64,000 nt of DNA from Diorhabda sublineata (lineage: Eukaryota; Arthropoda; Insecta; Coleoptera; Chrysomelidae): NCBI RefSeq assembly GCF_026230105.1, contig NC_079481.1, positions 32,818,219 to 32,882,218 on the forward strand. Reading direction: 5' to 3'. Below, piece by piece: positions 10,201 to 20,565 of this stretch. Both the position numbers and the translations under genes were made by a program. Under the pieces are notes generated by a model. That model was not told the origin of the DNA, made no database searches, and worked only from the letters and a program-made list of their open reading frames with translations. Position 1 is the stretch's first letter; every line of letters begins with the position of its first letter.

Positions 10201-12628
10201 ATAAAATTATTGTTTTCCTAATACAATTTGAACTAAATTTATTTTCATGTAAATGAAACTAATATTTAAAATTTAAAGAACGCTTTTTTATAAAAGAATA
10301 TTATAATTTTTCAATTCAATTGATTGGTAACTCATTACTTTGTTTCCTTTAACCGTTTTTTTATATGTTTGGTTCAAAAATTTCATTAATATTCTCGTGA
10401 CATTTTGAAATGTCAAACATTTGAAACGTCAAAATCGAAACGAATCAAAATATGTATCCATGGCAACGTGATAAAGTGAAATATCCCATGGGTTTTCAAT
10501 ACAATGTACTGATTGGTTGCCTTTAATCAGATGACTGATTTCATTGGATTTCTATTGGAGCAAAAAATTTTCAATCTTCTTTTTCTTCTCGTGTCGTCTT
10601 CTCAATGAAGGTTCGCAACCACGTTTTTAATGCCTTTCGAGTCATTTCAATTCTGATCTTGATTTCTTCGTTTGGATTCAATAAGAAAACCTCAGATAAG
10701 TCATTTTTAAGCAACCACAAACTATATTAGAAAAGTGAGGTTATGTTTTTGACGTTCAACGACGATCAGCGCTTAAAAAGTATGAAAATCTATTCGAAAT
10801 CCGTACGACGGCGACCCGTACCTAAAAGTGTAGTAGTAATGACCAATTATCTTATAAAAACTATTTTATAATTTCGATCGAAACCATTCAAGACGTGCTC
10901 CGTAATCATTAATTTGCCGTTTCTAAGACCCGGCTGTAAGTTATGACAAATCGGAATCGCTTACAACGAAAGAGGTTGTTCGGAAAGGCTTTGTGCAAAT
11001 TAATCCACATTAATTGAAGTCGGTGAGGTATGAGATGTTTACATTAGTATTCTACGCAGATTCTATCCGTCTACGAATAGAAAACGGCAGAACTGATTTT
11101 CGATTTGATCCATTTTCGAACCTTCTAAAAATAACGGTTCACTCTTCATCGATTTTAATATCATATTTCTTTCTAAATTGACCACATCAGTAAAAAATGT
11201 TTTATTATTGTCATTTTTAATCGTTACGTCAGTTCGAGTTGTTTCGGAGTAGTTTAATTATCCATTTTTCCAAGCCTGGAAACAGAAAATAATCCGAATG
11301 ATCTAAATCTGGTGGATAGGGCGTATGAGGTAGCAATTGAGCCGCACATCAGCACATCTCTTCCACCTGGCTGTAACGCAGCGTTCATCGGTGTTTGAAA
11401 ACAATATTTATTGTCTAATAACTTGGAATAAAATGTTTTTCTTTAGATATTCTTGTATTAGTTATCAATTATCAATTCTTTTATGAATGTTAGTAGGAAA
11501 AATCGCGTTCTCAACTCGATAGAAAGCAAACTGCGTGTTATCAATCTATTAGCACCTCGTTCAAAACATTTACATTCCATTATAATTATTAAATAAACTA
11601 AAACTGTAACTCTACTTATATTTCAAATTTTTGAACGCTTCTTTTTCAATATCTCAAGATATTAGAAGTGGAAGATTCATTTCTCTATTTATTCTAATCC
11701 TTTGGGGGTGATAAATACTCCTTGGAAAACATGTATCTGTCCTTTTCTAACGCATGAGGACTTCAGAAAAGATCTAAAAATTTCTGGAATAATCTAGAAA
11801 GCTCCAGAGACTTCTGGAATGAAGTTCTGGAAGTTCCAAAATGTGTGCAATTTATTTCGATCGATGTAGAATGTTCGAGAACGTTCTAGAAATTTCTAGA
11901 ATATTTTAAAAGGAGTTCGATTTATTATAAGCGATTTAAAATGTTCTAGAGGGTTCTAGAAATTTTTGGATTGATCTGAAAAGTTCTAAAATATGTACGA
12001 CTGTTAATATGTTATATAAAAGAACCAAATCAAAGTGATTTATCTACATATAAATATTCTAGAGAATTCGGTGTCTGTTGGTAGGCAAACTGAAATTCAG
12101 TTAAAAAATGTATCCTTATATATTTTCTATACTATCAAACATGCTATGTTTTGCTGCTTGTATTAAATGTAAAATTTTCTCAGTAAAGATGACAATTATT
12201 GTAGGACCGTAACGGTAGAAGAAGCGCAAGCATTCTGCGACAGTCAAGATTCAAATTGTGCCTTTGTAGAAACATCGGCCAAAAAGAATTTCAAAGTAGA
12301 CGAAGTATTTTACCAATTATTTCTAGTAGCCAACTTGCCATTAGAGATGGCGCCGAATCACCATAAACGAGTTAGCGCCAGTTTCGGATCACCTTGTCCC
12401 CTACCGCCGTCTGCACCGAGTCATCATAGCAAGAAATACCATTTATCGGTGAAGAGACGATTAAGCGATGCTTGCGGAGTGGTAACTCCTAACGTTCGAA
12501 GACCCAGCATCAGAACTGATTTGATGATAATGAGGACTAAGACTTGTAGTTTGGGGGATAATCCCGGTACTTCAAATAATTCCCCAATCAGGTGGAGAAA
12601 AGTTGATAATGGGTGTAGTTTACAGTGA
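1021..12628 (+). CDS. RASD1: RASD-family (Dexras1/Rhes-like) Ras-related GTPase, four coding exons, complete
   Basis: Joined coding exons 1021-1201, 3709-3903, 7023-7215 and 12205-12628 give 993 nt (330 residues plus stop) with consistent phases (1, 1, 2). Seen: P-loop GSARVGKT (61-68), switch I YTPTIEDF (83-90, Thr86 the effector threonine), switch II DTSGN (108-112), base-binding NKCD (183-186), ETSAKK (212-217) and terminal CSLQ (327-330). Known of the family: RASD proteins are monomeric G proteins that carry DTSGN where most Ras proteins have DTAGQ, have a long basic C-terminal tail, and are farnesylated at a CAAX cysteine; they modulate heterotrimeric G-protein and cAMP signalling at membranes. 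The tail contains RRPSIRTDLM, resembling the vertebrate RASD tail. Inference: an insect orthologue of RASD1/RASD2; one insect gene usually represents both, so the symbol is by family. The first 50 residues are Ser/Thr/Pro-rich and not recognised. Introns are 2.5, 3.1 and 5.0 kb. Confidence 0.93.
2700..3330. repeat. Three diverged tandem copies of a ~230-270 bp sequence
   Basis: Related blocks begin near 2711, 2940 and 3210 (gaagatcttggattag, gaaggtcttagataag, gagatcttagacaag). Each is followed by a purine-rich stretch and then tttcaaaattaa-type sequence. A second shared block (tttcctgatagaattctg and tttcccgatagaaatctg) appears at about 2815 and 3047. Similarity is clear by eye, with many substitutions and indels. 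Confidence 0.5.
3298..3440 (-). pseudogene. Non-LTR retrotransposon reverse-transcriptase fragment (RQGD motif)
   Basis: Minus-strand translation contains IRQGDMLSPLL, the well-known RQGD/C-x-LSPLLF block of non-LTR reverse transcriptases. It is preceded by a short degenerate stretch and soon followed by unrelated sequence. There is no full-length domain, catalytic aspartates are not visible in this piece, and the frame closes quickly. It lies on the same strand and downstream of the fragment at 4708-5010, so both may be parts of one element later split by insertions. Confidence 0.6.
3709..3903 (+). CDS. RASD1: RASD-like GTPase exon 2 (P-loop, switch I and II)
   Basis: This exon encodes residues 62-125 plus split codons at both ends. 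It carries most of the P-loop, switch I (TPTIEDF) and switch II (DILDTSGNHPFPAMRRL). The acceptor is ggttatag ending at 3708 and the donor is gttagc at 3904. The acceptor is set by the split glycine: exon 1 ends in g and this exon starts with ga. An open frame continues a few codons upstream of 3709, but those codons duplicate the LVIG sense of exon 1's LVMLG and are intron. Confidence 0.92.
4708..5010 (-). pseudogene. Non-LTR retrotransposon reverse-transcriptase fragment (FKQAFDS motif)
   Basis: Minus-strand translation reads EYRRGF then an in-frame stop, then VTKQVIEKRCEHNI, LLIHFKQAFDS and LQVPQKLIRLVKKRLL. This corresponds to the region of LINE reverse transcriptases around the first catalytic aspartate, usually IDFKQAFDS; here the expected Asp has become His. 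With the stop codon and His replacement this is a dead copy. The next expected block, RQGD..LSPLL, is found at 3298-3440 on the same strand. Confidence 0.7.
6050..6345. mobile_element. Fold-back (MITE-like) element with long imperfect inverted repeats
   Basis: The left arm around 6050-6140 (aatttgaacta, cagctgat, gtggggtaagcaaacg, ctttttccgta) is matched in reverse complement by the right arm around 6250-6345 (aatttgaatta, cggctgat, gtggggtaaacaatcg, ctttttcgta). The arms are imperfect over roughly 70-90 nt and enclose about 110 nt. No coding capacity is seen. A hairpin-forming non-autonomous DNA element is the simplest reading; target-site duplications were not clear by eye. Confidence 0.5.
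6740..6863 (-). mobile_element. tRNA-derived SINE (or tRNA pseudogene) with A and B boxes and A-rich tail
   Basis: On the - strand, reading from 6863 down: GGTCTCCG, an A-box-like TGGTGTAGTGAG (6855-6844), then a B-box-like GGTTCAAGTCG (6817-6807), correctly spaced for internal RNA polymerase III promoters. The head resembles eukaryotic tRNA-Val/Glu types in its first half. It is not a functional tRNA: the 3' acceptor strand does not pair with GGTCTCC and no clean anticodon stem forms. Sequence after the B box runs into an A-rich tail (T-rich on the + strand, about 6748-6772), as expected of a SINE. Confidence 0.55.
7023..7215 (+). CDS. RASD1: RASD-like GTPase exon 3 (NKCD motif)
   Basis: This exon encodes residues 127-189 with split codons at both ends. 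The acceptor ttcgttgcag ends at 7022 and the donor gtaaga starts at 7216. It carries the hydrophobic strand DLFVIVFSMD, the helix ETFEEAIRLREQILE, a 20-residue Ser/Gly/Lys-rich insert (ASSTGVGLTRKK) where RASD proteins are variable, and VLAGNKCD, the guanine-specifying motif. A run of twelve adenines 30 nt before the acceptor is unusual but lies outside the exon. Confidence 0.92.
7280..8350. mobile_element. Decayed interspersed repeat, probably 3' retroelement debris
   Basis: It begins near gctgacccggcacgcagc and ends near tgtcgagctgtttcgg. Phrases of both kinds recur at the ends of many insect interspersed repeats, for example RTE-type retroelements; this is remembered, not searched. A 14-bp perfect palindrome CGTTGCCGGCAACG lies at 7487-7500. 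The middle (about 7640-7970) is T-rich on the + strand with a 98-codon frame that looks like low-complexity antisense of old element sequence. There is no intact protein. Confidence 0.35.
11240..11345 (-). pseudogene. Mariner transposase fragment, catalytic-core end
   Basis: Minus-strand translation gives PHTPYPPDLDHSDYFLFPG followed by LEKW. This matches the mariner-family block usually written PHPPYSPDLAPSDYFLFP, which carries the last catalytic Asp. Flanking sequence on both sides is too degraded to follow with confidence. It is a dead fragment within intron 3. Confidence 0.7.
11760..11990. promoter_or_regulatory. Cluster of heat-shock-element-like inverted GAA/TTC repeats
   Basis: At 11874-11901 six GAA/TTC trimers alternate with exact 2-nt gaps: TTCgaGAAcgTTCtaGAA followed by atTTCtaGAA. 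This fits the HSF-binding consensus of contiguous inverted nGAAn pentamers. Partial matches flank it: TTCtgGAAtgaagTTCtgGAA near 11810-11832 and TTCtaGAA near 11945-11960. It lies in intron 3, about 0.3 kb before the last coding exon. It could be a real HSF site or only a decaying ttctagaa-type simple repeat. Confidence 0.45.
12205..12628 (+). CDS. RASD1: RASD-like GTPase last coding exon (SAK motif, tail, CAAX)
   Basis: This exon encodes residues 191-330. The acceptor attattgtag ends at 12204; the first base completes the arginine codon begun in exon 3. It contains ETSAKKNFKVDEVFYQLF (G5 and last helix), LPLEMAP, then a His/Lys/Arg/Ser-rich tail and CSLQ followed by TGA at 12626-12628. Glutamine in the last CAAX position is a residue accepted by farnesyltransferase in characterised substrates. 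The tail is cationic (KKYHLSVKRRLS), as expected for membrane targeting together with a lipid. Confidence 0.93.
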
Positions 12629-13880
12629 AATTTTCTGGTGTTTGGTCTTTATTGATTATTAGTCCTTCAAATTTCAACTACCATTTTTATATTTATACCT
12701 TGAAGTACCATATTTCAAACAAAAAGTGTTAAATTTCTTTTCAAAAGAGGCAAAAGCTAAAGGCTAATGACCATTTCTGAACATTATTGAAAACAGAAAT
12801 CAAAAATAAACTTCTTTCTATAAGAAAAAAATCTCTTTCAATACAATGGATTACAACTCAATGAAAACAATGATCAAATTGAACTTCAAATTATTTTCAT
12901 AGCCACTATATTCTCCAGATTCGACCTCTATCAACTATTAATTGTTTCGAAACTAGAAGAATAAATACTACAAAAAAATATTAGCCTGTTTTTAAACCAC
13001 CTAAATTGGGTTGTAAAACCAGAGACGAAAGGAATTTAAATCATTTATTTTGAAATACTTGTGAATAGAAACAAGGATATTTGAAGGACTAATTATCAAT
13101 ATGAAACTATTCTATGTTATATTTCTAAGTATTTCTATCTCCTTTGAAATAACCAAAACACAAAACTCGAAACATTTTATAATCAAATTGAGCATCAAAA
13201 TGTTGTTTTAGGAGCAGAATGTTTTTTGAGTTGATTTCTGTGATATAAATTTTCTGATTTTTTACTTTTACGTATTCGATTTTCCTCTTTTTATTGGTGG
13301 AAAAAGGATAATTAATTTCGTAAATTAACAAAAATTGAATATCAACTGTATCTCTTGAACCTAATTTTATGATATATTTTTCTGTGTATATTATATGAAG
13401 ATCGCTCTGTATATAATGTTTTGTGTTCCTGCTTTGAATGTACTTATAAAAACTATTCAATACACGTATCTTTCTCATATCAAATACTCGTACTCATCTT
13501 AAAATCTGTATTTTATTTTTTTTTATTTACAAAATAAAATTTTGGACCAAATTTTGGTAGAATGTTTATGTATATATGTGCAAAATGCGAATAAGCAAAA
13601 GAATTTTTTAAAAGTTTAGCATTCAAGGACAATATTTCTTTGCAATAATGTTTGACAATTTAATAAACATTATTTTTAATGTTTAGAAGTTAAGATATTG
13701 AAATGAATGTATAAGACAAAAATGTTGAAATAAAATGTTCTGAAATTTACCTGGACGTTTTTCAGTTCCTCAAAAATCCCCACAATTAACGTATTTTTGA
13801 CATATTTAATAAATTTTCAAAAGTACTAGTTGCAAACATTAGAATTAATTTTTTGACAAGTTTGACAGCGAACCAAGCAA
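12629..13880 (+). other. Probable 3' UTR of the RASD-like gene and adjoining AT-rich spacer
   Basis: AT-rich sequence directly after the stop codon. AATAAA signals occur at 12805-12810 and 13729-13734, so the transcript could end near either; I cannot choose. A 117-codon frame on the - strand (13125-13478) is Lys/Ile/Tyr-rich, resembles nothing I know, and fits chance in such sequence. Confidence 0.4.
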
Positions 13881-13884
13881 CTAT

Positions 13885-15100
13885 CAAATTTACACCAATC
13901 TCATATTAGCAAACAGCACAACACACTTGTTTCATGAGTGATCATTTCAGTTACAGATAATGAAAAGCTTCTAATAAAGATGAAATTGAGAATTGAATGA
14001 AGGTCTTTAAATTCAGAAAAGTTATTAATGGAAATTCAAAGATTTATAATTCGCTAAATTACGTCCAATTTTGCTCAATAATTATCTCGCCATTAGAGCT
14101 AGCAACACAGAATACACGTTATACAAGAGCTTATTTCACATACAGGAATCTTATGAAAATTACAAATTACTGATAAATATACAGCAGTTTAAAATGAAAC
14201 AAAAAACAAATAAAGTACATTAATTTGGTAAATTATTGAGGGAGAATGAAGAGATTTAGTATTAGCTAAGTTATAACCAAATTCGTGTGTAATTATTATC
14301 GCGCCAGGATATCACGCAACACAGCAATTAATTTCAAGTACAGAGAACGCTGTAATTATTAAAAATTTCTTAAAGAGATAGAATTGAAAATAAAATGAAT
14401 AACTCACGATTTGGTAGAGCTACTTATGGAAAATGTAGAAATTAATAATTCTCTAAACCATAAAAAATTCGTATGATTATTTTGACGCCAGTAGAGCTGC
14501 AGCACAGCATACACATACATTTTATATACAAGAATCGTATGATAATTACAAATTACTGAAAATATGCAGCAGTTTAAATGTAAAAACTAATAAAGTAAAT
14601 AAATTTAGAAAATTACTGAAAGAAAATAAAGAGCTTAAGAATTAGCTAAATTATACCGAAATTCGTGTAATATTATCGTCCTAGGATATCACGCAACACA
14701 GCATACTTGTTTCATGAGAGCTCATTTCAAGTACAGACAACGGTATGATAATTAAAAATTTCTGATAAGCTGGAGAATTGAAAATAAAATAAATGACTTT
14801 CAATTTTGTAGAGCTACTTATGGAAAATATGGAGATTTATAATTCGCTAAATTATAACAAAACTCGTGTAATTATTATGGCGCCAGAAGAGCTAGCAACA
14901 CAGCATACACGTTTTACCAAAGTCCATTCCAATTACAGACAATGGTATTATAATTATTGATAAGGATGCAACTATAATTATTAAAAGGGAAATAAAGAAA
15001 TTAGAGTTGAGAAAAGCTACTCAACCTAGGTGTAGTGACCAATAATCAATTAAAATAAACCAAAATTCATGTAATTATTATCATATCATGATTGTATGCA
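13885..15100. repeat. Decayed ~195-bp satellite with alternating A/B monomers
   Basis: Around six diverged monomers. B-type markers (gagctagcaacacag or close) occur near 14097, 14492 and 14888; A-type markers (gatatcacgcaacacagc or close) near 13908, 14308 and 14690. Same-type copies are thus about 390-400 bp apart and neighbours about 185-210 bp. A-type monomers share acttgtttcatgag and tcatttcaagtacag. Divergence is high, so this array is old and no longer homogenised. Confidence 0.6.
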
Positions 15101-18100
15101 ACTTAGTATACACTTGCCAATCTGGACCATTCTTGGAACGGTTTTAGCGTTTAAATGATATATTTTGCGTAATCTCTGGCTGTACACCTTTCTGCAATAG
15201 TAGTTGCTACCAAACCGTCCCAGAAACGGTTCACAAACAATTCCCAAGTAACTTTCCGGTCGGAAGTAGTAATCTCTATTGCGCAGAATCGTCACCTTAC
15301 CAAGGACAGTTTTTTGGTTGGAAGAAACCTAATAAAAAGGATATTAAACAACTTAAAATTAGAAAGAGTTATTAACAGAGACTGATATTTGATTAAATTA
15401 AAACAAACTTCATGTAGGTAATCATGAAAATTTTATTATTCCGAAATTGAATTGTCTTTTCATTAACTAAATGAAAGCAACAGTAGGTAGACAAAGTTTG
15501 TATAAAACGCAACTTGAAATTTCCGGGAAAGATCTCAACTTAAAAAGTTTGTTTCATTTTGTGTTATTTCATGGATATTGAATTAAGACAAATTGGAATA
15601 CCTTCTCTAATTAAGTAATAATAGAAAGTTGATAATTAGATAACACAAATAAGGTATTTCCTTATTTATTATACTAATTTAAATAATGTATTTTATAATG
15701 TTATCAATATATGGCAATAAACAATAAAAAATATAATCTTTTAAAGGCCTGATCGCCGCAGACTTATGCTCAAGGTTTCAGTATACCTCAAAATGATAAT
15801 ATGTCGTTCACAATTTGACGTGTAGCATTTATTGTATCATATTATAAAGGGTAGACCGTAGAGTGTATCATATCTCCTGGTTTTTTGCGTTGGGCATGCA
15901 AGATGAAAAAAAGACTGTTGTAAGACGGTACGGCCGCTTGTAATACCAGGGTCGATCATTCAGAAGGGCTTAGCTGAATCCTCAATTGTTATAAATAGAG
16001 AATTTCATTTAAAAAATTTTTACAGAAACTACAAATATTTATTTATAAGTAAAAATGATGAATACACTAAAATCTTCGGTGATATTCTTTATTATGAATT
16101 GTCGTAACATTTTAAACTGAAATCAAATCAATTCTAAACGATGATAAAAAAATTCACTATGCATTGGAATTTTTACGACTAAAGAAATACAAACATCTCA
16201 GTGGCATGGGCGGCAGTGTAAGTGAAAATATTCAAGGTCAATTTATATAAGTTAGAAGTCAAGACCTTAAACAGTAACGGTCATAATTGCTGGCAATGTT
16301 GCCAAATTGGATAAAAATAAATCAAAATAATATTGTATTACATCCTTTAAATCAGTTTTAATGAATAATGAAATAGAAATACGTTTGTTTAGCGTTTTAG
16401 AGATCATAGAATCCATTTATCGATTGTATGACTTCTGTTTCGGTTTTTTGACCTGAATTTATGACTTAAACGAAACGTTCTACTTTGGGCGGCCTATTTT
16501 TAAGAGGAGGGGGGCTTGGACGGATAGGAAAAAGGCACACAGTAACAAATTGCTCAGGTTTTTATGTATTCAACTTTTATTTACATTCGAATTGAGACTG
16601 TTTCTTCATGTTTTTAAGCGGACCGAGAAACTGATCTATTTTCTGGTTAGGTTAGGCTTATTTTAGTTAGGTTAGGTTATCCTAATTTGACGATAATTCG
16701 GAAAAAATATATTTTTCTGTGAAATGCGATGCTTTTTTATAATCAAGAGGATTCTGTGTTATCAAAAACGCTAAATTACCGTGTTTTTATTATAATTCTT
16801 AACTAGGCAGATACGGATGCAGATTAAAATAAATAATTATAATAAAAATACTTCCTAAACACGTTTTAAAAATCAAAAACAGCTGAGCTATAAGTAATCA
16901 AAACCGAAAAAACGGTAACATTAGATAACTTTACAATTCATGATGATATATATGACTGATATTAACTTGGCAACATTGTGCTCCCTTCCGGTTGATTTAT
17001 ATTTCGTGACCATGGCTATTTAACCTTTTGATAGATGAAGTGTAGGAGTTAAACTACTCATTTTTCAAATAGTAAAATGTCCGTTTTAACATAAAAGAAA
17101 ATTTGATGTAGTTTAGTCACATTGTAATAGTTTTAATGGGAAATAAAGTAACTTTAATTGCTAATAGAAACTGGATGGTATATTTGCTATACAATGAAAC
17201 AACAGTAGATTTGAAAGAATAAATTTATTGAAAAACTACAATAAATAATTGTAATAATAATATAATAAATTTGAACATAATAATATTAAATTGATTCTAA
17301 ATATAATCTGAATCATTCAAGTGAACCAACTTTGTTCGGCGTGCAAACATGTACGATTGTTTTATTTACAAGTGACGAAGGACGGTTAGAGGTTATTTCG
17401 TGGTGAACAAAACAAAAATATTCAAATGCGCATGTGTCAAAGTGAATAATATTGTTTCCCGAGTCGGAGGATACATTAGACAATTAGAAATCTGCGCTCA
17501 CGAACGTGCTTTACTAACGAACGCACAATTTCAAACCTCGCATGAATTTAATGACATCATATGTTCAGGATCTCTACAACGAACTTATCTAATAATAATA
17601 CTGTTAATTATCATTTATTTGGGTAATAGTTAGTCAGAAAGAATAACAATAATGTTGTGTAGAGTTTAGTTTAAGAAATACTTTAATTCTTTAGAAATTG
17701 TAAGAATAATAAGATAATAATTACAATTACAAATTTTTTCCTTCTTTTATGGTTTTTTTTAAACAGGTTCTATTATTATATGCCAACAGGTATCTTCTAA
17801 TATATTTTTATCTCAAAATCCCTTATGACGTTCTTACAAAAGCTTTAAATCTTGAGGAAAGCACAAATACGAGGGCAGTCGGAGAATTAGAGCTGAAGCG
17901 AAATGACTGCCCGGAAAACTGAGGTAACGTTGGTTGGAGGAGTCCAAAACAGAGCAAACATTATCTTCGCGCTGTTAGAACTGAAACAGGGTGGAACAAA
18001 AACCTCCAAAAGAGCGATTATGAACGTTATAATCAAGAATTTACACGTCTCCAGAAACCCTAGTTATTATTAAGGAACGCGGCAAGGCAAAGAAATATTG

Positions 18101-19500
18101 GAACGCAGTACGTATTTGGTAACTGTCTTCTGTATAGTTTCCATATGATTTGGAGGTTATAAAAAATGTGTAATTATTTAGAAATTTACTTTTATTTTTA
18201 ATAGATGTGAGTCAAATTTGATTTGTTGCTTTCAAAATAAATCTAACTAAGCTTTTAAGTAAAAAATAATGTATTACCACAGTATTTCGATTGCGTGACC
18301 ATTACAGTTGTTTTAAGAAATGTGCAAACTATCAATTTCCACATAAAATAAAGTCGGTCAACAATTTACCACGAATATTTTGATTATAAACATGCGATAA
18401 CGTAATTATTCACCGGTGTAGAGACTTTGTAAACCGAGTTTATGGAAAGTAAATTTTCGAAACGAATCTTTCGCTTTTAGATCGCGGTGTGGATGTAATG
18501 ATGACTCATTGTTTGGACTGTGCCCACCTCTATTCTCCTTCAAGCAAATGACATTTGGCTGGGAAAACAAGTTAATTTCCGTCTAGTTTTCTCGTCAAGA
18601 AATGGGGAATTTTCTCATATACTTTGTCAATATATAAAGTTTATAAAGTAAACTTACTAACTTAGAAAAGATGTTATTTTGAATTAAACATCTTCCTGAT
18701 TATACGATAAGAGACACAAACAGTGACGGAATTAGGCTTGCTGCCGCCCTAGGTACAGCAACCCTTAATGATAAAATGGATTTCATTAATTTTGCTTTAA
18801 TATATTTTTTTTAAAAATATGGCGATTCCATGTTCGATAAGATTTACTAAAAATTCAATATAAATACAACCATCTTTGTCGCATATGTCATTTTATGGGG
18901 TTTTCTTCATCTTCTTTCTCTAAACAAAGTGCCACCATTTTGTGTACGGAACCTTCCGCGATTTCAATTGAAAAAGAGAAGAAGAGAAAATTATTAACAA
19001 CAAAAGTCGCGGCAACGGAAAAAAAAGCTTAAATTTCGTAAATTAGTGTAACTAATAATTATTCTACTGTAACTAAATCTCGTCTACTAGTTTTTTTTAT
19101 CGAAATTCCCACCAACTACTGAAAAATATCTTTAATTGATTGATATTGGTCGTTAATTTTTTTTATTCAGATATAAAACACTTTTGAAATCCACACACGT
19201 TTCAAGAACATTTCATTATTAAGCAAATCCCCCAAATTTAAAATGTAAATTCTAATTTGGCTGTAAACCAAACTGACGCGACCTCAAATTAGAGATGTAC
19301 GGAAGAAGATTCGAATGTAGTTTCGTAGTGAAACCGAGCGACAGTTTTGAAGAATAATTGATGTAACTTTAAGAAAATGAACTCGTAGACGAATTTAGTG
19401 GATGTCGGCGTTTAAAAATAATCGAGAAACAGATTCATATTAAATATTTTTCGAAAGTTAACACATCATTCAATAAATAACTATAGAAAAACACAAAACA
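15101..19500. other. AT-rich intergenic DNA without a recognisable gene
   Basis: No ORF here has recognisable protein features. Items seen: (TTAGG)-like tracts at 16645-16680; short inverted arms containing aatgttgcca near 16300 and 16970; a moderately less AT-rich stretch at 17330-17600 with a 77-codon frame I do not trust; and a degraded coding-like patch near 17860-18110. A 69-codon - strand frame at 15086-15295 is not recognised. Confidence 0.5.
16645..16680 (+). repeat. Short interstitial (TTAGG)-like tracts
   Basis: ggttaggttaggct (16645) and gttaggttaggttat (16666-16680). The same motif occurs at 20994-21008 and 61687-61700 (+ strand) and 52912-52925 (- strand). TTAGG is the telomere unit of many insects; such short dispersed copies are common in insect genomes and do not imply a telomere here. 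Confidence 0.5.
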
Positions 19501-19514
19501 ATCATTCCTACGCT

Positions 19515-20130
19515 TATCTAACTTCTCGAGGCCGTGCTTGTAGAAGGATTTGTCTTTTGTAGTCACCGGGTGTCAGATCTGGTCAATACGGTGGTTGAGG
19601 AAGCAATTGCGAAGTGTAGTTTGTTCAATTTAACCATCGACTTTTGAACCGGTGTTTTCTTCGACATATGAGGCCGTTTTTCCTTGATTTTTGCATTTAA
19701 ACGATCCAAAAACACTATGTAGTATTCACTATTGGTTATCTATTCCAAAACACTGAAGCCATAACCTTCCCAATTGACTGTTGTGCTTTTGGACGCTTCG
19801 GACGTGGTTCACCGACTGCAGTCCACCCAAATGATGATCGTTTTGATTCCAGAGTGAAGTGATTAATCACTTGTCACGTATCGATGCAAAAAAATCTGAT
19901 TTATTTCATATAAACATGATCAAACACTGCCCTGAATCATCAACACGTTGTAGTTTTTCATTTACGATTAAATTTGACCAATATGTGGACTTTATCGATG
20001 TTTGCTGGAGTAACCACCTTAATTGGACGACCAGAACGTTCGCCATCATTTTCAAGCCATTTCTGAGCTTGTACAATATGTTTTTGATCAAAAGCAATGA
20101 TAAATTAACAAACGAAATTATTTTAATTCC
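19515..20130 (-). pseudogene. Decayed mariner transposase with internal deletion
   Basis: Minus-strand translation, with frameshifts, runs through mariner landmarks in the right order: AQKWLENDGERSGRP, VVTPANIDKVHILV, RVDDSGQCL, HFTLESKRSSFGWTAVGEPR, PKRPKAQQSIGKVMASVFW, PQPPY then PDLTPGDY, and KDKSFYKHGLEKLDKR. Between PDLTPGDY and KDKSFYKHG the usual 30 or so residues are missing. Stops and at least two frame changes make it inactive. Just 5' (20170-20230) is sequence with the accaactttcaaattttatg phrase that I associate with mariner 5' ends, so most of one element is represented. Confidence 0.85.
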
Positions 20131-20339
20131 AATGTTTTGAAAAATAGCTTCACTAAACGACTGTCAATTTTTTCTAACGAATCGAAATGTCATAAAATTT
20201 GAAAGTTGGTACCTCATAAACGTCAAGTCATGACAATGGCAGTGCCATCTGTGTGACAGTTACACGAGATATTGAGTGATGTATTATGTCATATTCATGA
20301 CGTATAGAAGTGTCGAAAACTATGATTGGTCTCTTCTTT

Positions 20340-20565
20340 TTCAAATTCAACGTTTGAAACGTTTAATGACAAATATAAATAAAAGAAGATTAAGACTACT
20401 TCCTTGTTTTATCCTCATCGCCATCCTAGATTCCGTCGATCTTATTCTGTCTTTCCCTTTTACGTTCCCATATATTCCTTCTATTATCTCTGGTATTTAT
20501 CTATTGAGTCGAATGCAGTTCTCAAATCGATGAATTTAATATGTAATTCTTCCATCTCTTCCATT
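20340..20565 (-). pseudogene. Non-LTR retrotransposon reverse-transcriptase fragment
   Basis: Minus-strand translation gives FIDLRTAFDSIDK and, after a frameshift, IPEIIEGIYGNVKGK then IKQGSSLNLLLFIFV. These match consecutive LINE RT blocks (IDFxxAFDSI, then KQGDSLSPLLF) with substitutions. One frameshift separates the two. There is no complete domain, so it is a dead fragment lying next to the decayed mariner. Confidence 0.65.

Larger units (their letters stand above)
7216..12204 (+). other. Intron 3 of the RASD-like gene
   Basis: Bounded by gtaaga and attgtag. It contains an interspersed-repeat remnant beginning ctgacccggcacgcagc (about 7283), AT-rich DNA, an 18-bp perfect dyad TGACATTTtgAAATGTCA at 10398-10415, a mariner fragment (11240-11345) and a heat-shock-element-like cluster (11760-11990). 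No further exon of the GTPase is needed, as the phases join directly. Confidence 0.75.

Noticed and set aside
13125..13478. 117-codon - strand ORF after the RASD-like gene
   Set aside because: Lys/Ile/Tyr-rich, no recognisable motif, lies in the probable 3' UTR of the opposite strand.
16290..16985. DNA transposon bounded by aatgttgcca inverted ends
   Set aside because: Only about 11-12 bp match in inverted orientation, and similar gttgcca words recur elsewhere in the window.
17860..18110. Coding-like + strand patch (ARKTEVTLVGGVQNRANII)
   Set aside because: It stays open for some 60 codons but ends in stops and I cannot link it to a family; too weak to annotate.
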